Positions 1 to 9,781 of a stretch of 64,000 nt of DNA are shown one piece after another; position 1 is the first letter of the stretch; each line of letters begins with the position of its first letter. The position numbers and the translations under genes are program-made. The DNA comes from AP-15 sp963772295 (GTDB lineage: Bacteria > Pseudomonadota > Alphaproteobacteria > ATCC43930 > CGMCC-115725). Below the pieces are notes generated by a model. That model saw only the letters and a program-made list of their open reading frames with translations. It was not told where the DNA came from and did not search any database. The DNA lies in NCBI GenBank assembly GCA_963772295.1, contig CAVYWO010000012.1:908672-972671 (forward strand). Direction: 5' to 3'.

Positions 1-176
1 GTTAGCGCGGCGGCGCGGGCAGCGGCTCCCCGCCGGCGCCGCAACGATCACGCTTTGTTGAACGGAATAGTCGGTTCGGCCCCGGAGTCGTTTGCGGCAG
101 GAGGCGCGATCCGGCGCCCCCCGCCGCGGCTGCCGATCGATGCAACCTCGGCGCTCGCAACCGGAGGCCGATCAGC

Positions 177-1268
177 ATGAACAGCTTCAAGCGTCTTGTC
201 TTTCCCGCCGCACTTGCGGCCGCCGCCGTCGCCCTGATTGTGGCGGCGCGGGCCAGCTACCCCACCGCCTCGAAGAACGCCTACGCCGTCGATGTTCTCG
301 TCTCGGATCAGCCGGGCGCCCACGCCCCGGTCACCGACAAGAACCTGAAGAACCCCTGGGGTGTGGCTTTCGCGCCAGGCGGCCCGTTCTGGGTCTCCGA
401 CAACAATTCCGGCAAGTCGACGCTCTACGACGGCGACGGCACGATTTTTTCGCTCGTCGTCAAGATCCCCTGCCCGCCAAAGCCCGGCCAAGGGTCGAGC
501 TGTCCGAAGATCGCGGGCCCGACCGGCATCGTCTTCAACGCGAGCGGGGGCTTCAAGGGGGCGATCTTTATCTTTGACACCGAGGACGGAACGATCTCGG
601 TTTGGAATGGCGGCAATGCGGTCATCGCCGTCAACAATGCCCGAAACCCGAATGCGCGGCTCGGCGCCGTCTACAAGGGCCTCGCCTTTGGCGTCAACAA
701 ATCGGGCCCGATGCTGTTCGCGACCAACTTCCGCGCCGGGACGGTCGAGGTCTACGACCAGAACTTCAAGTCGGTGACCACCTCGGGCGGGTTCAAGGAC
801 AAAGGCATCCCCGCCATCCCCGCCAACTACGCCCCGTTCGGCATCCATAACATCGGCGGAGATCTGATCGTCACCTATGCCTTGCAAGACGCGACAAAGC
901 ACGACGACATGGCCGGCCCGGGCCACGGCTTTGTCACCGCCTTCGACACCGACGGCAACTTCTTGAAGCGCTTGGCGACGCGCGGCGGGCTCAATTCGCC
1001 GTGGGGTGTCGCGCGCGCCTCGCACGCCTTCGGCACGTTTGCCGGCGACCTTCTGGTCGGCAATTTCGGCAATGGCTGGATCAACGCCCTGACCCCGAAG
1101 GGGCTCGTCCTCCTCAACGGTACGAATGGCCAGCCGCTGGAGATCGACGGGCTGTGGACGCTGACCCCCGGCGGAGGCGCCAATTCGAGCCCGTCGACGC
1201 TCTATTTCACGGCCGGCCCCGATCATGAGTTGCACGGCCGCTTCGGCACGATCGCGCCGGCCCAGTGA
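177..1268 (+). CDS. Secreted TIGR03118-type beta-propeller-like protein
   Basis: A 363-residue protein with an N-terminal signal peptide: basic start, then an Ala/Val-rich core at about residues 7-24. The mature part has repeated propeller-like blades with NPWGVAFAPGGPFWVSDNNS near residue 60 and SPWGVARAS near 280. These match the TIGR03118 family by recall. The biochemical role of that family is unknown, and export to the periplasm is inferred. The ATG at 177 follows a GGAGG at 162-166. The gene is complete and stands alone. It is followed after about 130 bases by the thioesterase gene. Confidence 0.75.
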   Translation: MNSFKRLVFPAALAAAAVALIVAARASYPTASKNAYAVDVLVSDQPGAHAPVTDKNLKNPWGVAFAPGGPFWVSDNNSGKSTLYDGDGTIFSLVVKIPCPPKPGQGSSCPKIAGPTGIVFNASGGFKGAIFIFDTEDGTISVWNGGNAVIAVNNARNPNARLGAVYKGLAFGVNKSGPMLFATNFRAGTVEVYDQNFKSVTTSGGFKDKGIPAIPANYAPFGIHNIGGDLIVTYALQDATKHDDMAGPGHGFVTAFDTDGNFLKRLATRGGLNSPWGVARASHAFGTFAGDLLVGNFGNGWINALTPKGLVLLNGTNGQPLEIDGLWTLTPGGGANSSPSTLYFTAGPDHELHGRFGTIAPAQ

Positions 1269-1397
1269 CGGCGTGAGCGTCCGGCGGGCGGCCTCCCCCT
1301 CCGCCCGCCGGATTTTTATCGTCCGGTCGATTTCCGGCTGCGGCCGCGGCCGATCTGTGCCACGAGGAGCCGTTCGGCGGCAGCAGTAGGGGGCGAC

Positions 1398-2246
1398 ATG
1401 GCGGCGGGGTGGAGCGAAACCTGTCGCGGCACGGTGCGGCCGTGGGAATGCGACGTCACCGAACATTTCACGATCGCCTATTACTTCGACCGGATCGACG
1501 AGGCATCGATCGCGTTCGCCGATTGCCTCGGCCTCGCCGAAGAGTTGCGCGCCGGGGTCTTGCCGCGGCGGCTGAGAGTGCGCTTTGTTCGCGAATTGCG
1601 CGCCGGCGCCAGCTTTCACGTCGAGACCGCGGCACTCGGGCTCGATCCCGGTTTGCGGCTCGGTCATCGCTTTGTCAATTCGGCGAGCGGCGACGTCGTC
1701 GCCTGGGTCGAAGAGGGCTGGGAAGCCGCGACGCCGTCCGCGGCGCAGCGCCAGGCGATCGCCTCACAGCTTGCCCTCTGGAACGGCCCGGAGAGCGAGG
1801 CGCGACCCGAGCCGCGCTCGACGGCGGGCGCGATCGCGACCGCGCGCGGCCGGGTGCGGCCCGCCGATCTCGACGAATTCGGGCATTTCTCGCTCGCCGG
1901 CTTCGTGCACCGCTTCACCGACGCCAACCTCCAGGGCGTGGCGGCGATCGGCATGACCGCCGACCACATGAAGACCGAGCGGCGCGGCTTTTCGACCTTC
2001 GAGCTCTTGCTCACGATCGCCGCGGCGCCGCACCTCGGCGAGCCTTATCTGGTCGAGACCGGGATCGCCTATCTCGGCACCAGCTCGCTGCGCCTGCTGC
2101 ACCGCATGACCGACCCGCGGAGCGGCGCCGAGCTGGCGCGGCTCGGCCAGTTCGGCGTCCACCTCGATCTCGATGCGCGCCGCCCGGCGCCGTGGCCGGA
2201 GGCAATCCGCGCCGCCGCGGCACCACTCGTTCTGCCGATCGACTGA
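1398..2246 (+). CDS. Tandem hotdog acyl-CoA thioesterase-like protein
   Basis: A 282-residue protein made of two hotdog-type halves. The first (about residues 8-115) begins GTVRPWECDVTEHFTIAYY and continues FDRIDEAS. The second (about 145-275) has RVRPADLDEFGHFSLAGFVH. The paired D...H/N layout is typical of 4HBT-like thioesterases acting on acyl-CoA. The substrate cannot be read from sequence. It converges on the FadJ-like gene with only 9 bases between stops, so a link to fatty-acid or branched acyl-CoA metabolism is plausible but inferred. Confidence 0.72.
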   Translation: MAAGWSETCRGTVRPWECDVTEHFTIAYYFDRIDEASIAFADCLGLAEELRAGVLPRRLRVRFVRELRAGASFHVETAALGLDPGLRLGHRFVNSASGDVVAWVEEGWEAATPSAAQRQAIASQLALWNGPESEARPEPRSTAGAIATARGRVRPADLDEFGHFSLAGFVHRFTDANLQGVAAIGMTADHMKTERRGFSTFELLLTIAAAPHLGEPYLVETGIAYLGTSSLRLLHRMTDPRSGAELARLGQFGVHLDLDARRPAPWPEAIRAAAAPLVLPID

Positions 2247-2255
2247 CGCCCGGGA

Positions 2256-4379
2256 TCAGCCGGGCGGGCCCGGTTTGGCGTCGCGGAACCGGGTGCCGGT
2301 TTCGGCGAGACGGCGGAGCAGGGCGGCGGGGGCCCAGCGCTCGCCGTAGCGCTGGTGCCAGGCCGCGATCTGGCGGTGGACCTCGGCCACGCCGATCTCG
2401 TCCGCCCAATACAGCAAGCCGCCGCGATAGCGCGGAAAGCCGAAGCCGTTGAGCCACATCACATCGATGTCGCCGGACCGGTAGGCCTTGCCCTCCTCGA
2501 GGATCTTGCAGGCCTCGTTGACCGAGGCGAACAACAGCCGGCGCAGGATCTCCTCGTCGCTGAAGCGGCGCTGCTCGACCCCCAATTCGGCGGCCTTCGC
2601 GTTGATGATGCGCGCGACCTCGGGATCGGGATGGGGGGTGCGGTCGCCTTTCTCGTAGCGGAACCAGCCGGCGCCGGTCTTCTGCCCGAGGCGGCCCGCC
2701 TCGACGATCGCATCGGCGATCGGCAGTTTGCGGTAGTTCGGGTTCTGGGCGGCGCGGCGCCGGCGGCTGTCATAGCCGATGTCGAGACCGGAGAGGTCGG
2801 CGGTCGCGAACGGCCCGATCGGATAGCCGAAATCGACCATGACCCTGTCGATCTCTTCCGGCAGGCAACCCTCCTCGAGCATGATGACCATCTCGGCGCC
2901 GAACGGCGTGCGGCTGCGGTTGGCGACAAAGCCGTCGCCATTGCCGGCCATGGCGCTGATCTTGCCGATCTTGCGGCCGAGATCCATCGCCGTCAGCAAG
3001 GTGTCGGGGGCGCTTTTGGCGCCGCGCACCACCTCGAGCAGCTTCATGACATTGGCCGGGGCAAAGAAATGGGTGCCGGCCACGTCCTGCGGCCGCTGCG
3101 TTGCATTGGCCATGAGGTCGATATCGATGCCCGAGGTGTTGGTGTAGAGCAGGGCGCCGGGCTTCATCACCGCATCGAGCTTTTGGAACACCTCCTCCTT
3201 GACCGGAATGCGCTCGAACACCGCTTCGATGACGACGTCGCATTGCCCGATGTCGTCAAAGCTGCTCGCCGGCTCGATCAATGCGAGGCGGCGGTTCATC
3301 TCGGCCGCGGTCAGGCTGCCGCGCTTGACGCTCGTTTCGTAATTGGCGCGGATCCGGGCGACGCCGCGGTCGAGCGCTTCCCGGCCGACCTCCAGCAACT
3401 TCACCGGAAAGCCGAACTCGGCAAAGCTCATGGCGATGCCGCCGCCCATCGTGCCGGCGCCGACGATCGCCGCGGTCCGGATCGGGCGCAACGGCGTCTG
3501 GCGCGGGATGTCGGGGAGCCGCGCCACCTCGCGCTCGGCGAAGAAGGCGTAGCGCAAGGCGCGCGCCTCGGGCGAATTTTCGAGCTCGGCGAAGAGTTCG
3601 CGCTCGCGCGCAATGCCGTCGTCGAACGGCATCGTCACCGCGGCCTCGACCGCGGCGATGCAATGATAGGGTGCCTTCTGGTTGCGGGCGCGGCGCGCGA
3701 TCGACCGGCGCATGGCCTCGAACAGGCCAGGCTCGGCCTTGGCCTCGGCGAGCCTTTCGTCACGGTCACGGATCCGCGGCAGCGGCCGAACATCGGCGAT
3801 GCGGCGCGCCAAGGCGATCGCCGCCTGCCGCAAATCGCCGCCCTCCGGCACCAGCTCGTCGATGATGCCGAGGCGACGCGCCTCGTCGGCCGGCACATGC
3901 CGGCCGCTGGTGATCATCTCGAGCGCCGCCTTCGGGCCGACGAGCCGCGGCAAGCGCTGGGTCCCGCCGCTGCCCGGCAGGATGCCGATCAAGACTTCGG
4001 GCAGCCCGACCTTGGCGCCGGCAACGGCGATCCGGTAGTTCGCGGCGAGCGCCAATTCGAGCCCGCCGCCGAGCGCATAGCCGTGGATCGCAGCGATGAC
4101 CGGCTTGCGGCTCGCGTCGAGGATCTGGTGCGGCCGCCTCCCGGGCGCCGGCGGCGGCCGGTTGGTGCCGAAGGTGCGGATGTCGGCGCCGGCGATAAAG
4201 CTGCGCCCGGCGCCGATCAGCACCAGCGCCCGGATCAGCGGGTCGGCGTTGCCGCGCTCGATGCTCTCGACGATGCCCTCGGGCACGCCGGGCGACAGGG
4301 CGTTGACGGGCGGGTTGTCGATCGTGACGACGCCGATCCCGTCCATATTCTCAAAGCGCACCAGTCCGCCGTCCGCCAT
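2256..4379 (-). CDS. Bifunctional enoyl-CoA hydratase / 3-hydroxyacyl-CoA dehydrogenase (FadJ-like)
   Basis: A 707-residue fusion enzyme of beta-oxidation. Residues 1-190 form a crotonase domain with the oxyanion-hole loops GRSFIAGAD and HGYALGGGLELALA and the LPEVLIGILPGSGGTQRL segment carrying a catalytic Glu. Residues about 295-480 form the NAD-binding dehydrogenase domain with GAGTMGGGIAMSF and THFFAPANVMKLLEVV. A C-terminal 3HCDH region follows. It would hydrate trans-2-enoyl-CoA and oxidise the L-3-hydroxyacyl-CoA in the cytoplasm. The reading frame is complete. Length fits the FadJ/peroxisomal multifunctional enzyme class. No thiolase gene is adjacent. Confidence 0.9.
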   Translation of the reverse strand: MADGGLVRFENMDGIGVVTIDNPPVNALSPGVPEGIVESIERGNADPLIRALVLIGAGRSFIAGADIRTFGTNRPPPAPGRRPHQILDASRKPVIAAIHGYALGGGLELALAANYRIAVAGAKVGLPEVLIGILPGSGGTQRLPRLVGPKAALEMITSGRHVPADEARRLGIIDELVPEGGDLRQAAIALARRIADVRPLPRIRDRDERLAEAKAEPGLFEAMRRSIARRARNQKAPYHCIAAVEAAVTMPFDDGIARERELFAELENSPEARALRYAFFAEREVARLPDIPRQTPLRPIRTAAIVGAGTMGGGIAMSFAEFGFPVKLLEVGREALDRGVARIRANYETSVKRGSLTAAEMNRRLALIEPASSFDDIGQCDVVIEAVFERIPVKEEVFQKLDAVMKPGALLYTNTSGIDIDLMANATQRPQDVAGTHFFAPANVMKLLEVVRGAKSAPDTLLTAMDLGRKIGKISAMAGNGDGFVANRSRTPFGAEMVIMLEEGCLPEEIDRVMVDFGYPIGPFATADLSGLDIGYDSRRRRAAQNPNYRKLPIADAIVEAGRLGQKTGAGWFRYEKGDRTPHPDPEVARIINAKAAELGVEQRRFSDEEILRRLLFASVNEACKILEEGKAYRSGDIDVMWLNGFGFPRYRGGLLYWADEIGVAEVHRQIAAWHQRYGERWAPAALLRRLAETGTRFRDAKPGPPG

Positions 4380-5288
4380 GTCCCGTCCCTCCCGACGAAT
4401 TCACCAGCGAGGCAGTCAGGCAGCGCGATCCGCTCCACGGCCCCGCCCTCTCTCGGCCCACATTCTCTACGCGCCATCCGGTCGCTGCCATCCCCCCCGA
4501 AATCCGCCCCTCACCGCCGTCAGCTATCCGATCCGCCGCGAGATGCTGCGCCGGCGCCGTCGCGAACTCGGTTCTGGCCCTGGCATCGCGCAAGGCTATG
4601 CGACGCTCGGATGCGTTTACCCGACGAAGAAACGCCACCAACTCCCCTGAAACCGCGAAGGGGGTCTGATCGTGACCGAAACCCGTATCCCGGCAGGATT
4701 GGGGGCGCGGCTTATGGCAGCCCGTCTGTCGCAGCCTCTACAGGCCGACAGTCCGATGCCCTCCGCTCCTTCGCGCACCCCATGCGGCACCTTTCCAACC
4801 AGCGCACGGCCCTGAGAGCACCGGAATCGCCGCTGGCAGACGGCAAGCGCATTAGCCAGCGTACTGAAATTCTGTCCGGCTGGGCGGGTAGCGAAGGTCG
4901 CAAGTCACAGGTCGCGAGGGTCACCGCCAGGCTCGTGACCGCGGCCAGCCCAGCCGCGATAGCCATGGCCGATGCCACCTGTTTCGTTGGCGCAGCGCAG
5001 GGAAAGCCGGCTGGAAATCCATGGAACAGCGAATGCCCGTCGTGTGGACCAGGTGCCGCTCGGTGGGCGCTCGGCCGCTCCGGTAGCGGGGTGACGGCGG
5101 TTGACCGAAGCCGTCGAGGGGACAGACACGCAAGCCGCTGCACCAGCGATCCCGCACCGAATCACTCGATCGTGTAGTCAACGGGAACCCCGGGCCTCAT
5201 AGCATCGCGGGTAAAGTCCGCCGATGCGCGCATGTTGCGGCTCGCGGTCTGGGGGTGCAAGATCGAGAAAATCGCCGAGGGGGCGTCA
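4380..5288. other. Gap with no recognisable gene
   Basis: About 900 bases lie between the FadJ-like start and the broken acyl-CoA dehydrogenase. All frames were read. The open frames present have compositions typical of G+C-rich noise, and I recognise no domain, RNA gene or repeat. It may hold worn gene remains. A Shine-Dalgarno-like purine stretch sits just before the ATG at 5289. Confidence 0.4.
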
Positions 5289-6434
5289 TGAATCACGAGA
5301 CCGCGCTTTCGAAGGCCACAGAGATAGCCGGTAGCGTGCTGGCCCCGGCTGCGAAGCAGAACGACAAGGAGGGCCGGTTCTCCGCCGAAGCTGTCGACGC
5401 GCTCGGGCGGGCCGGGCTGCTCGGGCTGATGCTGCCGGCCGAGCTCGGGGGGTCGGGTCTCGGACCGCGCACCTTCGCGGCCGTCACCGTCGGCGCTCGC
5501 CGAAGCCGACGCATCGGTCGCGATGGTCTATCTGATGCACGTCTGTGCCGCCGCAACGATCCCGCTGCTCGACCGGGCGCCGCCCTCGGACAGACGCTGC
5601 AAGAGATCGCCGCCGGCCGGCATCTGTCCACACTCGACTTCAGCGAAGCCGGCTCGCGCAGCCACTTCTGGGCGCCGGTCTCGCGCGCCCGCCGCAACGG
5701 GGCTGGCGTGTACCTGACGGCGAAGAAATCGTGGGTGACCAGTGCCGGCTAACGCGCAGAGCTACGTCGTCTCGTCGCTCGCGCCCGATGCGACGGGACC
5801 CACCGATTCGACGCTCTATCTCGTTCCGGCGAGCGCGCCCGGGCTGTCGGTTGCAGGCCCCTGGGATGGTCTGGGGCTGCGCGCCAATGCCTCCGCACCG
5901 ATGACCTTGGAGGATTGCGAGGTTCCTTCCGAGCTCCGGCTGACCGAAGACGGCGCCGGCTTCAAGGCGATGCTCGAGGTGGTGCTGCCGCCATTCAACC
6001 TGGGGACAGGCGCAGTGGCGTTGGGCCTCTGTCGCGCTGCCGTGGCGGGGACGGCAGCGCATCTCAGGAGCGCCCGGTTCGAGCATCTGGGCCAGAGCCT
6101 CGGCGAGAGCCTGCCGACCTTGCGCGCCCTGCTGGCGGCGATGCAGATCGACACCGATGGGCTCTCGGCGCGCATCGACGATCTCGTCGACCACCTCGAG
6201 CGGCCGCGAGACACGACGATGCTGCGCGTGCTGGAAACCAAAGCGGCCGCGGGCGAAGTAGCGATTGGCGTCACCTCGGCGGCAATGCGGGCATGCGGGG
6301 GTGCGGCATTCTCCCGGCACATGAACATCGAGCGGCTGTTCCGCGACGCGCATGCGGGCGCCGTCATGGCCCCGACCGGCGACGTCTTGCGCGAGTTCAT
6401 TGCCAAGGCGATCCTGGGAATGCCGCTCTTCTGA
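5289..6434 (+). pseudogene. Acyl-CoA dehydrogenase, broken by three frameshifts
   Basis: Read piecewise, this is an acyl-CoA dehydrogenase-family flavoprotein. It starts MNHETALSKATEIAG and continues LLGLMLPAELGGSG. It shifts frame near 5490 to give ALAEADASVAMVYLMHV, and returns near 5575 with AGRHLSTLDFSEAGSR. A third shift near 5745 leads into SYVVSSLAPD and the C-terminal helical domain ending in FIAKAILGMPLF. The pieces join without overlap or loss, so the indels are small and recent, or are sequence errors. Family members oxidise acyl-CoA thioesters using FAD. Neighbours are a PhnD-like binding protein and a radical SAM gene, also damaged. Confidence 0.75.
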
Positions 6435-6510
6435 CGTCGAGCACAGCACTGACCGGGCTGTAACCGAGAGCCTCCATTGGGCTAAAGCCCATCTTGACGG
6501 GAGGATGATC

Positions 6511-7372
6511 ATGAGCCGAACGATCTGGGTCGGTGCGGTCGCATACGATCCGAAGGTGGTCACGATCTGGGAGGGACATGCGAAGGTACTTTCACGAGGA
6601 GGCGCATCTGCCCGTCGAGGTCGTGCTGTTCCAGAGTTACGAGGCGCAGGTAGCGCGCTGCTGGCCTCGCCCGGCGATCCCTCGCCGCGCATCGACATCG
6701 CGTGGAACACCAACCTCGCCTATCTGCAGGCCGACGAGTGGAGCGGCCATCGCTGCCGACCGATCGCCATGCGCGACACCGATCTCGCCTGGACGACGAA
6801 GATCGTCGCGGTAAGCGGCGGTCCAGTCACCGGGCTTGCCGATCTGAGAGACCGCACGCTGGCGCTCGGCAGCCGCGACAGCGGCCATGCGGCGATCCTG
6901 CCGGTTCACTTTCTCGCGCGGCAAGGCCTGGTCGAGGGGCAAGACTACCGCACGCTGCGCTTCAACAGCGACATCGGCAAGCATGGCGACACGGGCACGA
7001 GCGAGGCCGAGGTCGTCCGCGCCGTCCTCGACGGCCGGGCCGATGCCGGCGCAATCGGGAGCCCGTTCTGGAACGCGGTGCGCAGCGAGCGCCTGGTGCC
7101 GACAGGGCGCGCTGAGCGAGATCTGGACGTCGCCGCCCTACAATCATTGCATGTTCACCGCCCGACCCGATCTTGACCAGGTAGCCGAGCGGCAGTTCGC
7201 CGACGCCCTGTCCGGAATGAGCTACGACAATCCGAGTCACCGTGCTGTGCTCGATGCCGAAGGGCTCCGCCGCTGGGTGGCGCCGCACCTCGATGGTTAT
7301 GGTTCGTTGCGGGAAGCGGCTGCGCAACAGGGGTTCTTGAACCGTCCGGCCGCGACATCGGCCGACGCCTGA
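6511..7372 (+). pseudogene. PhnD/SsuA-type substrate-binding protein, frameshifted
   Basis: The protein begins MSRTIWVGAVAYDPKVVTIW after a GGGAGG ribosome site. Frame changes occur near 6575, 6655 and 7135. Joined, the pieces give a periplasmic-binding-protein fold of about 285 residues with DTDLAWTTKIVAVSG, LADLRDRTLALGSRDSGHA and AEVVRAVLDGRADAGAIG. These are typical of the phosphonate/sulfonate ABC binding-protein superfamily. No signal peptide is visible, so it may be cytoplasmic or ligand-sensing rather than a transporter part. No ABC ATPase or permease is nearby. The ligand is unknown. Confidence 0.65.
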
Positions 7373-7411
7373 AATGAGGTAGCTGCCGCGCGCCTTCTAT
7401 CGCGCGGCCTG

Positions 7412-8447
7412 TCACGCGCAGTTGAAGATCCTCGCCAACCGACGCTGATGCTCGCTTTCCCGATCGAAGGCGCGGCGCACGGCGGCAAAGGCGTCGGCGA
7501 GCGGAAAAATGTCCGAAGTGACGAGCAAGTCGGCGTCCTCCGCGCCGACCGGATGCCAGTAGACACCGTCCGCCGTAATCGTGATTTCCGGCACCAAATC
7601 GGCGCGAGCCAGCGCGATACCCCGCGTGGCGAAGCCGCGCAGCGCAATGTGGCGGACCACACGATCCTCGTCCGGGATCTGCTGGGCATCGAGGAAGCGG
7701 CGGAATTCCTCGGCCTCGGCGTCGGTCGAGACGGTCGCCGCCAGCCGCACCCGAAACCCTTCCGCGCGAGCGCGCTCGATGCCGCTCCATGCGCGCGCCC
7801 ACGTGCCCCTGCCGCGATGGCGGTCGTGCCGCGCGGGCTCCGGGCTGTCGAGGCTGATCTGCAAGGTCACACGATCGCGCGGCAATGAGCGGAGCGTTTC
7901 GAGACGCCGCCCGGCGAGCAGCATGCCGTTGGTGAGGACCGTCGTCGCCGCGGTGGCGGCGCACGCAGCCAAAATCTCGCCGATGTCCGGCAGCAGAAAG
8001 GGTTCGCCGCCGGTCACGAAGATTTCGTTGACGCCGAGCTCGGCTGCCTCATTGGCAATCCGCCACACGCGCTCGAGGCCGAGCGCCCGCCGCGGCGCCT
8101 TGGGCGAGGAGCGCACGCAGCAATAGTCGCAATGCAGGTTGCAATCGAAATTGGTGTAGAGCCAGAGGCGGGATCCGACGGGGCGATCGGCGGCGGCAGC
8201 CGCCGGCGCCTCGCTGCAGCGAATCACCCAGCGCGTGCGGCCCGGCGCGGTCGTGGTGTCGATCAAGGTGTTTCGAGTGAAGCGGCACCAGGTCCTCGAG
8301 ATCAGCGCCGATGTCCGCCTCGCGGCCGATGACGGCCAGCAGGTCACCCGGGCGGCAACAGCGCAGCGCAGCAATCAGCTCGGGCAGCAGGCCGGAAGAA
8401 AAAGTCATCGTGCCGGCATCGATCTCGATCCGCGTTTTCATCGTCAT
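7412..8447 (-). pseudogene. TusA/SirA-like domain fused to radical SAM protein, one frameshift
   Basis: Residues 1-75 start MTMKTRIEIDAGTMTFSSGL and continue LRCCRPGDLLAVIG, with DWCRFTRNTLID, which looks like a TusA/SirA sulfur-carrier fold. The usual CPxP cysteine motif is replaced by SSGLLP. The radical SAM part follows with CNLHCDYCC (CxxxCxxC cluster motif) and EIFVTGGEPFLLPD. It ends with ARIFNCA and has no long cysteine-rich SPASM tail. A single-base shift near 8293 separates the two parts. This could be an error or real inactivation. The substrate is unknown. Confidence 0.65.
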
Positions 8448-8684
8448 GGGTCATACTATGATGGGTCCGTCATAGGGGGCGCACCCGATTTCGTCCGGAT
8501 CGGGAGAAAGTGCGCTCGACCGGGGATCCGCGGCTCCAGAAGCGCCCACTCTGCATCCCTCGGATCGCTCGGATAGCCGTAGCCCTCCCGGCGATAAATC
8601 CGACGGTGCTCCTCCGTCCACATCGTTCTTCGCCGTCAAGCGAGTCACGTAACCCGGAAGTCTGCCGTCCGGGTCCAAGGCAAG

Positions 8685-9034
8685 ATGCTTTTGGGAGAGG
8701 CTCTCGGCGTTCGCCGCCCGCCGGAACGGGCATTTACGGTCTTCACCCGGGAGACCGGCCGCGGTGGCCGCTCGAGCGCGGTTTTTCGTTCGACCGCGAG
8801 CGCCAACGAGATCTTTCTCGACGACCGCACCTGACCGTGTTCAGTTGCAACGCTGCCGATTGGGAGGCGCCGACCGAAGTGGAAGACCGGTTCGCCGCCG
8901 AGCCGGGCGGCACGCGGGTCGATCTCGCGCATCGCGGGTTCGAGGTGGGCCCGCAGATGCGCGAACCCGGCGAGAGCTTCGCCGGCGGCTGGGACATCGT
9001 GCTGGCGGACTATCTCGAAGAGGCAAATCGATAG
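8685..9034 (+). pseudogene. AHSA1/SRPBCC-domain remnant
   Basis: Fragments of an activator-of-Hsp90-like (SRPBCC) domain are spread over three frames. They include VRRPPERAFTVFTRETGR near 8715, RWPLERGFSFDRER near 8765, ANEIFLDDRT near 8810, and NAADWEAPTEVEDRFAAEPG near 8855, running to a stop at 9032-9034. The middle part of the domain, between the strand ending DDRT and the one starting LTVF, is missing. The gene therefore carries a deletion as well as frameshifts. It lies just upstream of, and in the same direction as, the GST gene. Confidence 0.6.
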
Positions 9035-9048
9035 CAGAGGAGGCAGGT

Positions 9049-9663
9049 GTGCAGCTCTACCATTTTCCGTCGCCCAATCCGCAGAAGGTCACCTTCGCGC
9101 TGTTGGAACTGGGGCTGGACTGCGAAAAGATCCCGGTCGACCTGGCGAAAGGGGAGCAGAGACAGCCGGCGTTTCTGGCGGTCAATCCGGCCGGTCGGGT
9201 TCCGGTGCTCGTCGACGGCGACCTGAGGCTGACCGAGTCGCAGGCGATCCTCGCCTATTTGGGGCAGAAAACCGGCCGGCTCTGGCCGAGTTCGGCGGCG
9301 GGGCAGGCGCAGGCCCTGCAATGGCTCTTCTTCCTGTCGCAGCACATGATGCCGGCGGTTGGCGGAGTGGCGATGCGGATCCGCGCCAAGGTGGTCGGAA
9401 TTCCGGTCGATGAAGCGGTCGTCGCCCATGGCGAGCAGGCTTTGAAGGCCATGCTGCCAATCGTCGAGGCGCATCTGAGAGACAACAGGTGGATGCTCGG
9501 CGCCGAATTCGGCCTCGTCGATTGCGCCTATTGTCCGATATTGAACGTCGTCGAGAAGGCCGGTTTCAGCCTCGCCGAATTTCCTCGCGTCAGCGCCTAT
9601 CTCGACGCGGTCCGCGCCCGCCCCGCCTGGAAGGAAACCCCCAAGCTCCCGTTATTGGAATAA
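9049..9663 (+). CDS. Glutathione S-transferase family protein
   Basis: A 204-residue protein with an N-terminal thioredoxin-like GST domain: QLYHFPSPNPQKVTFALLEL, then NPAGRVPVLVDGD and the LTESQAILAYL glutathione-contact loop. An all-helical C-terminal domain follows with DCAYCPILNVVEKAGF. The start is GTG at 9049, chosen for the GAGGAGG ribosome site at 9036-9043 and the family's usual N-terminus. The active-site residue is a Ser in the first loop rather than Tyr. It is intact, unlike the genes upstream. The substrate is unknown. Confidence 0.85.
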   Translation: MQLYHFPSPNPQKVTFALLELGLDCEKIPVDLAKGEQRQPAFLAVNPAGRVPVLVDGDLRLTESQAILAYLGQKTGRLWPSSAAGQAQALQWLFFLSQHMMPAVGGVAMRIRAKVVGIPVDEAVVAHGEQALKAMLPIVEAHLRDNRWMLGAEFGLVDCAYCPILNVVEKAGFSLAEFPRVSAYLDAVRARPAWKETPKLPLLE

Positions 9664-9689
9664 CTATCCGACCATTTTCCGTCGCCCCC

Positions 9690-9698
9690 ACGCTGCGC
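9690..9698. repeat. Target-site duplication of IS4-type element, left copy
   Basis: ACGCTGCGC directly precedes the left terminal repeat. The same nine bases follow the right terminal repeat at 14079-14087. This defines the insertion exactly. The target lies in an imperfect palindrome (CGTCGCC...GGCGACG arms). Confidence 0.85.
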
Positions 9699-9781
9699 CT
9701 GATCTTTACCCATATGTGTGCATCGGACAGTCGGTTTACGGCAGATTTGGTATGGGCTCGGCGAGGTCGGTTGGCGCCGGG

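Noticed and set aside
48..1667. A 539-codon minus-strand frame
   Set aside because: It lies opposite the TIGR03118-type gene and the thioesterase start. Composition is shadow-like and no motif is seen.
2355..5177. A 940-codon open frame opposite the FadJ-like gene
   Set aside because: It mirrors the coding frame of a clear enzyme, is rich in Arg/Asp/Ala and shows no domain. Long antisense frames are expected at this G+C.
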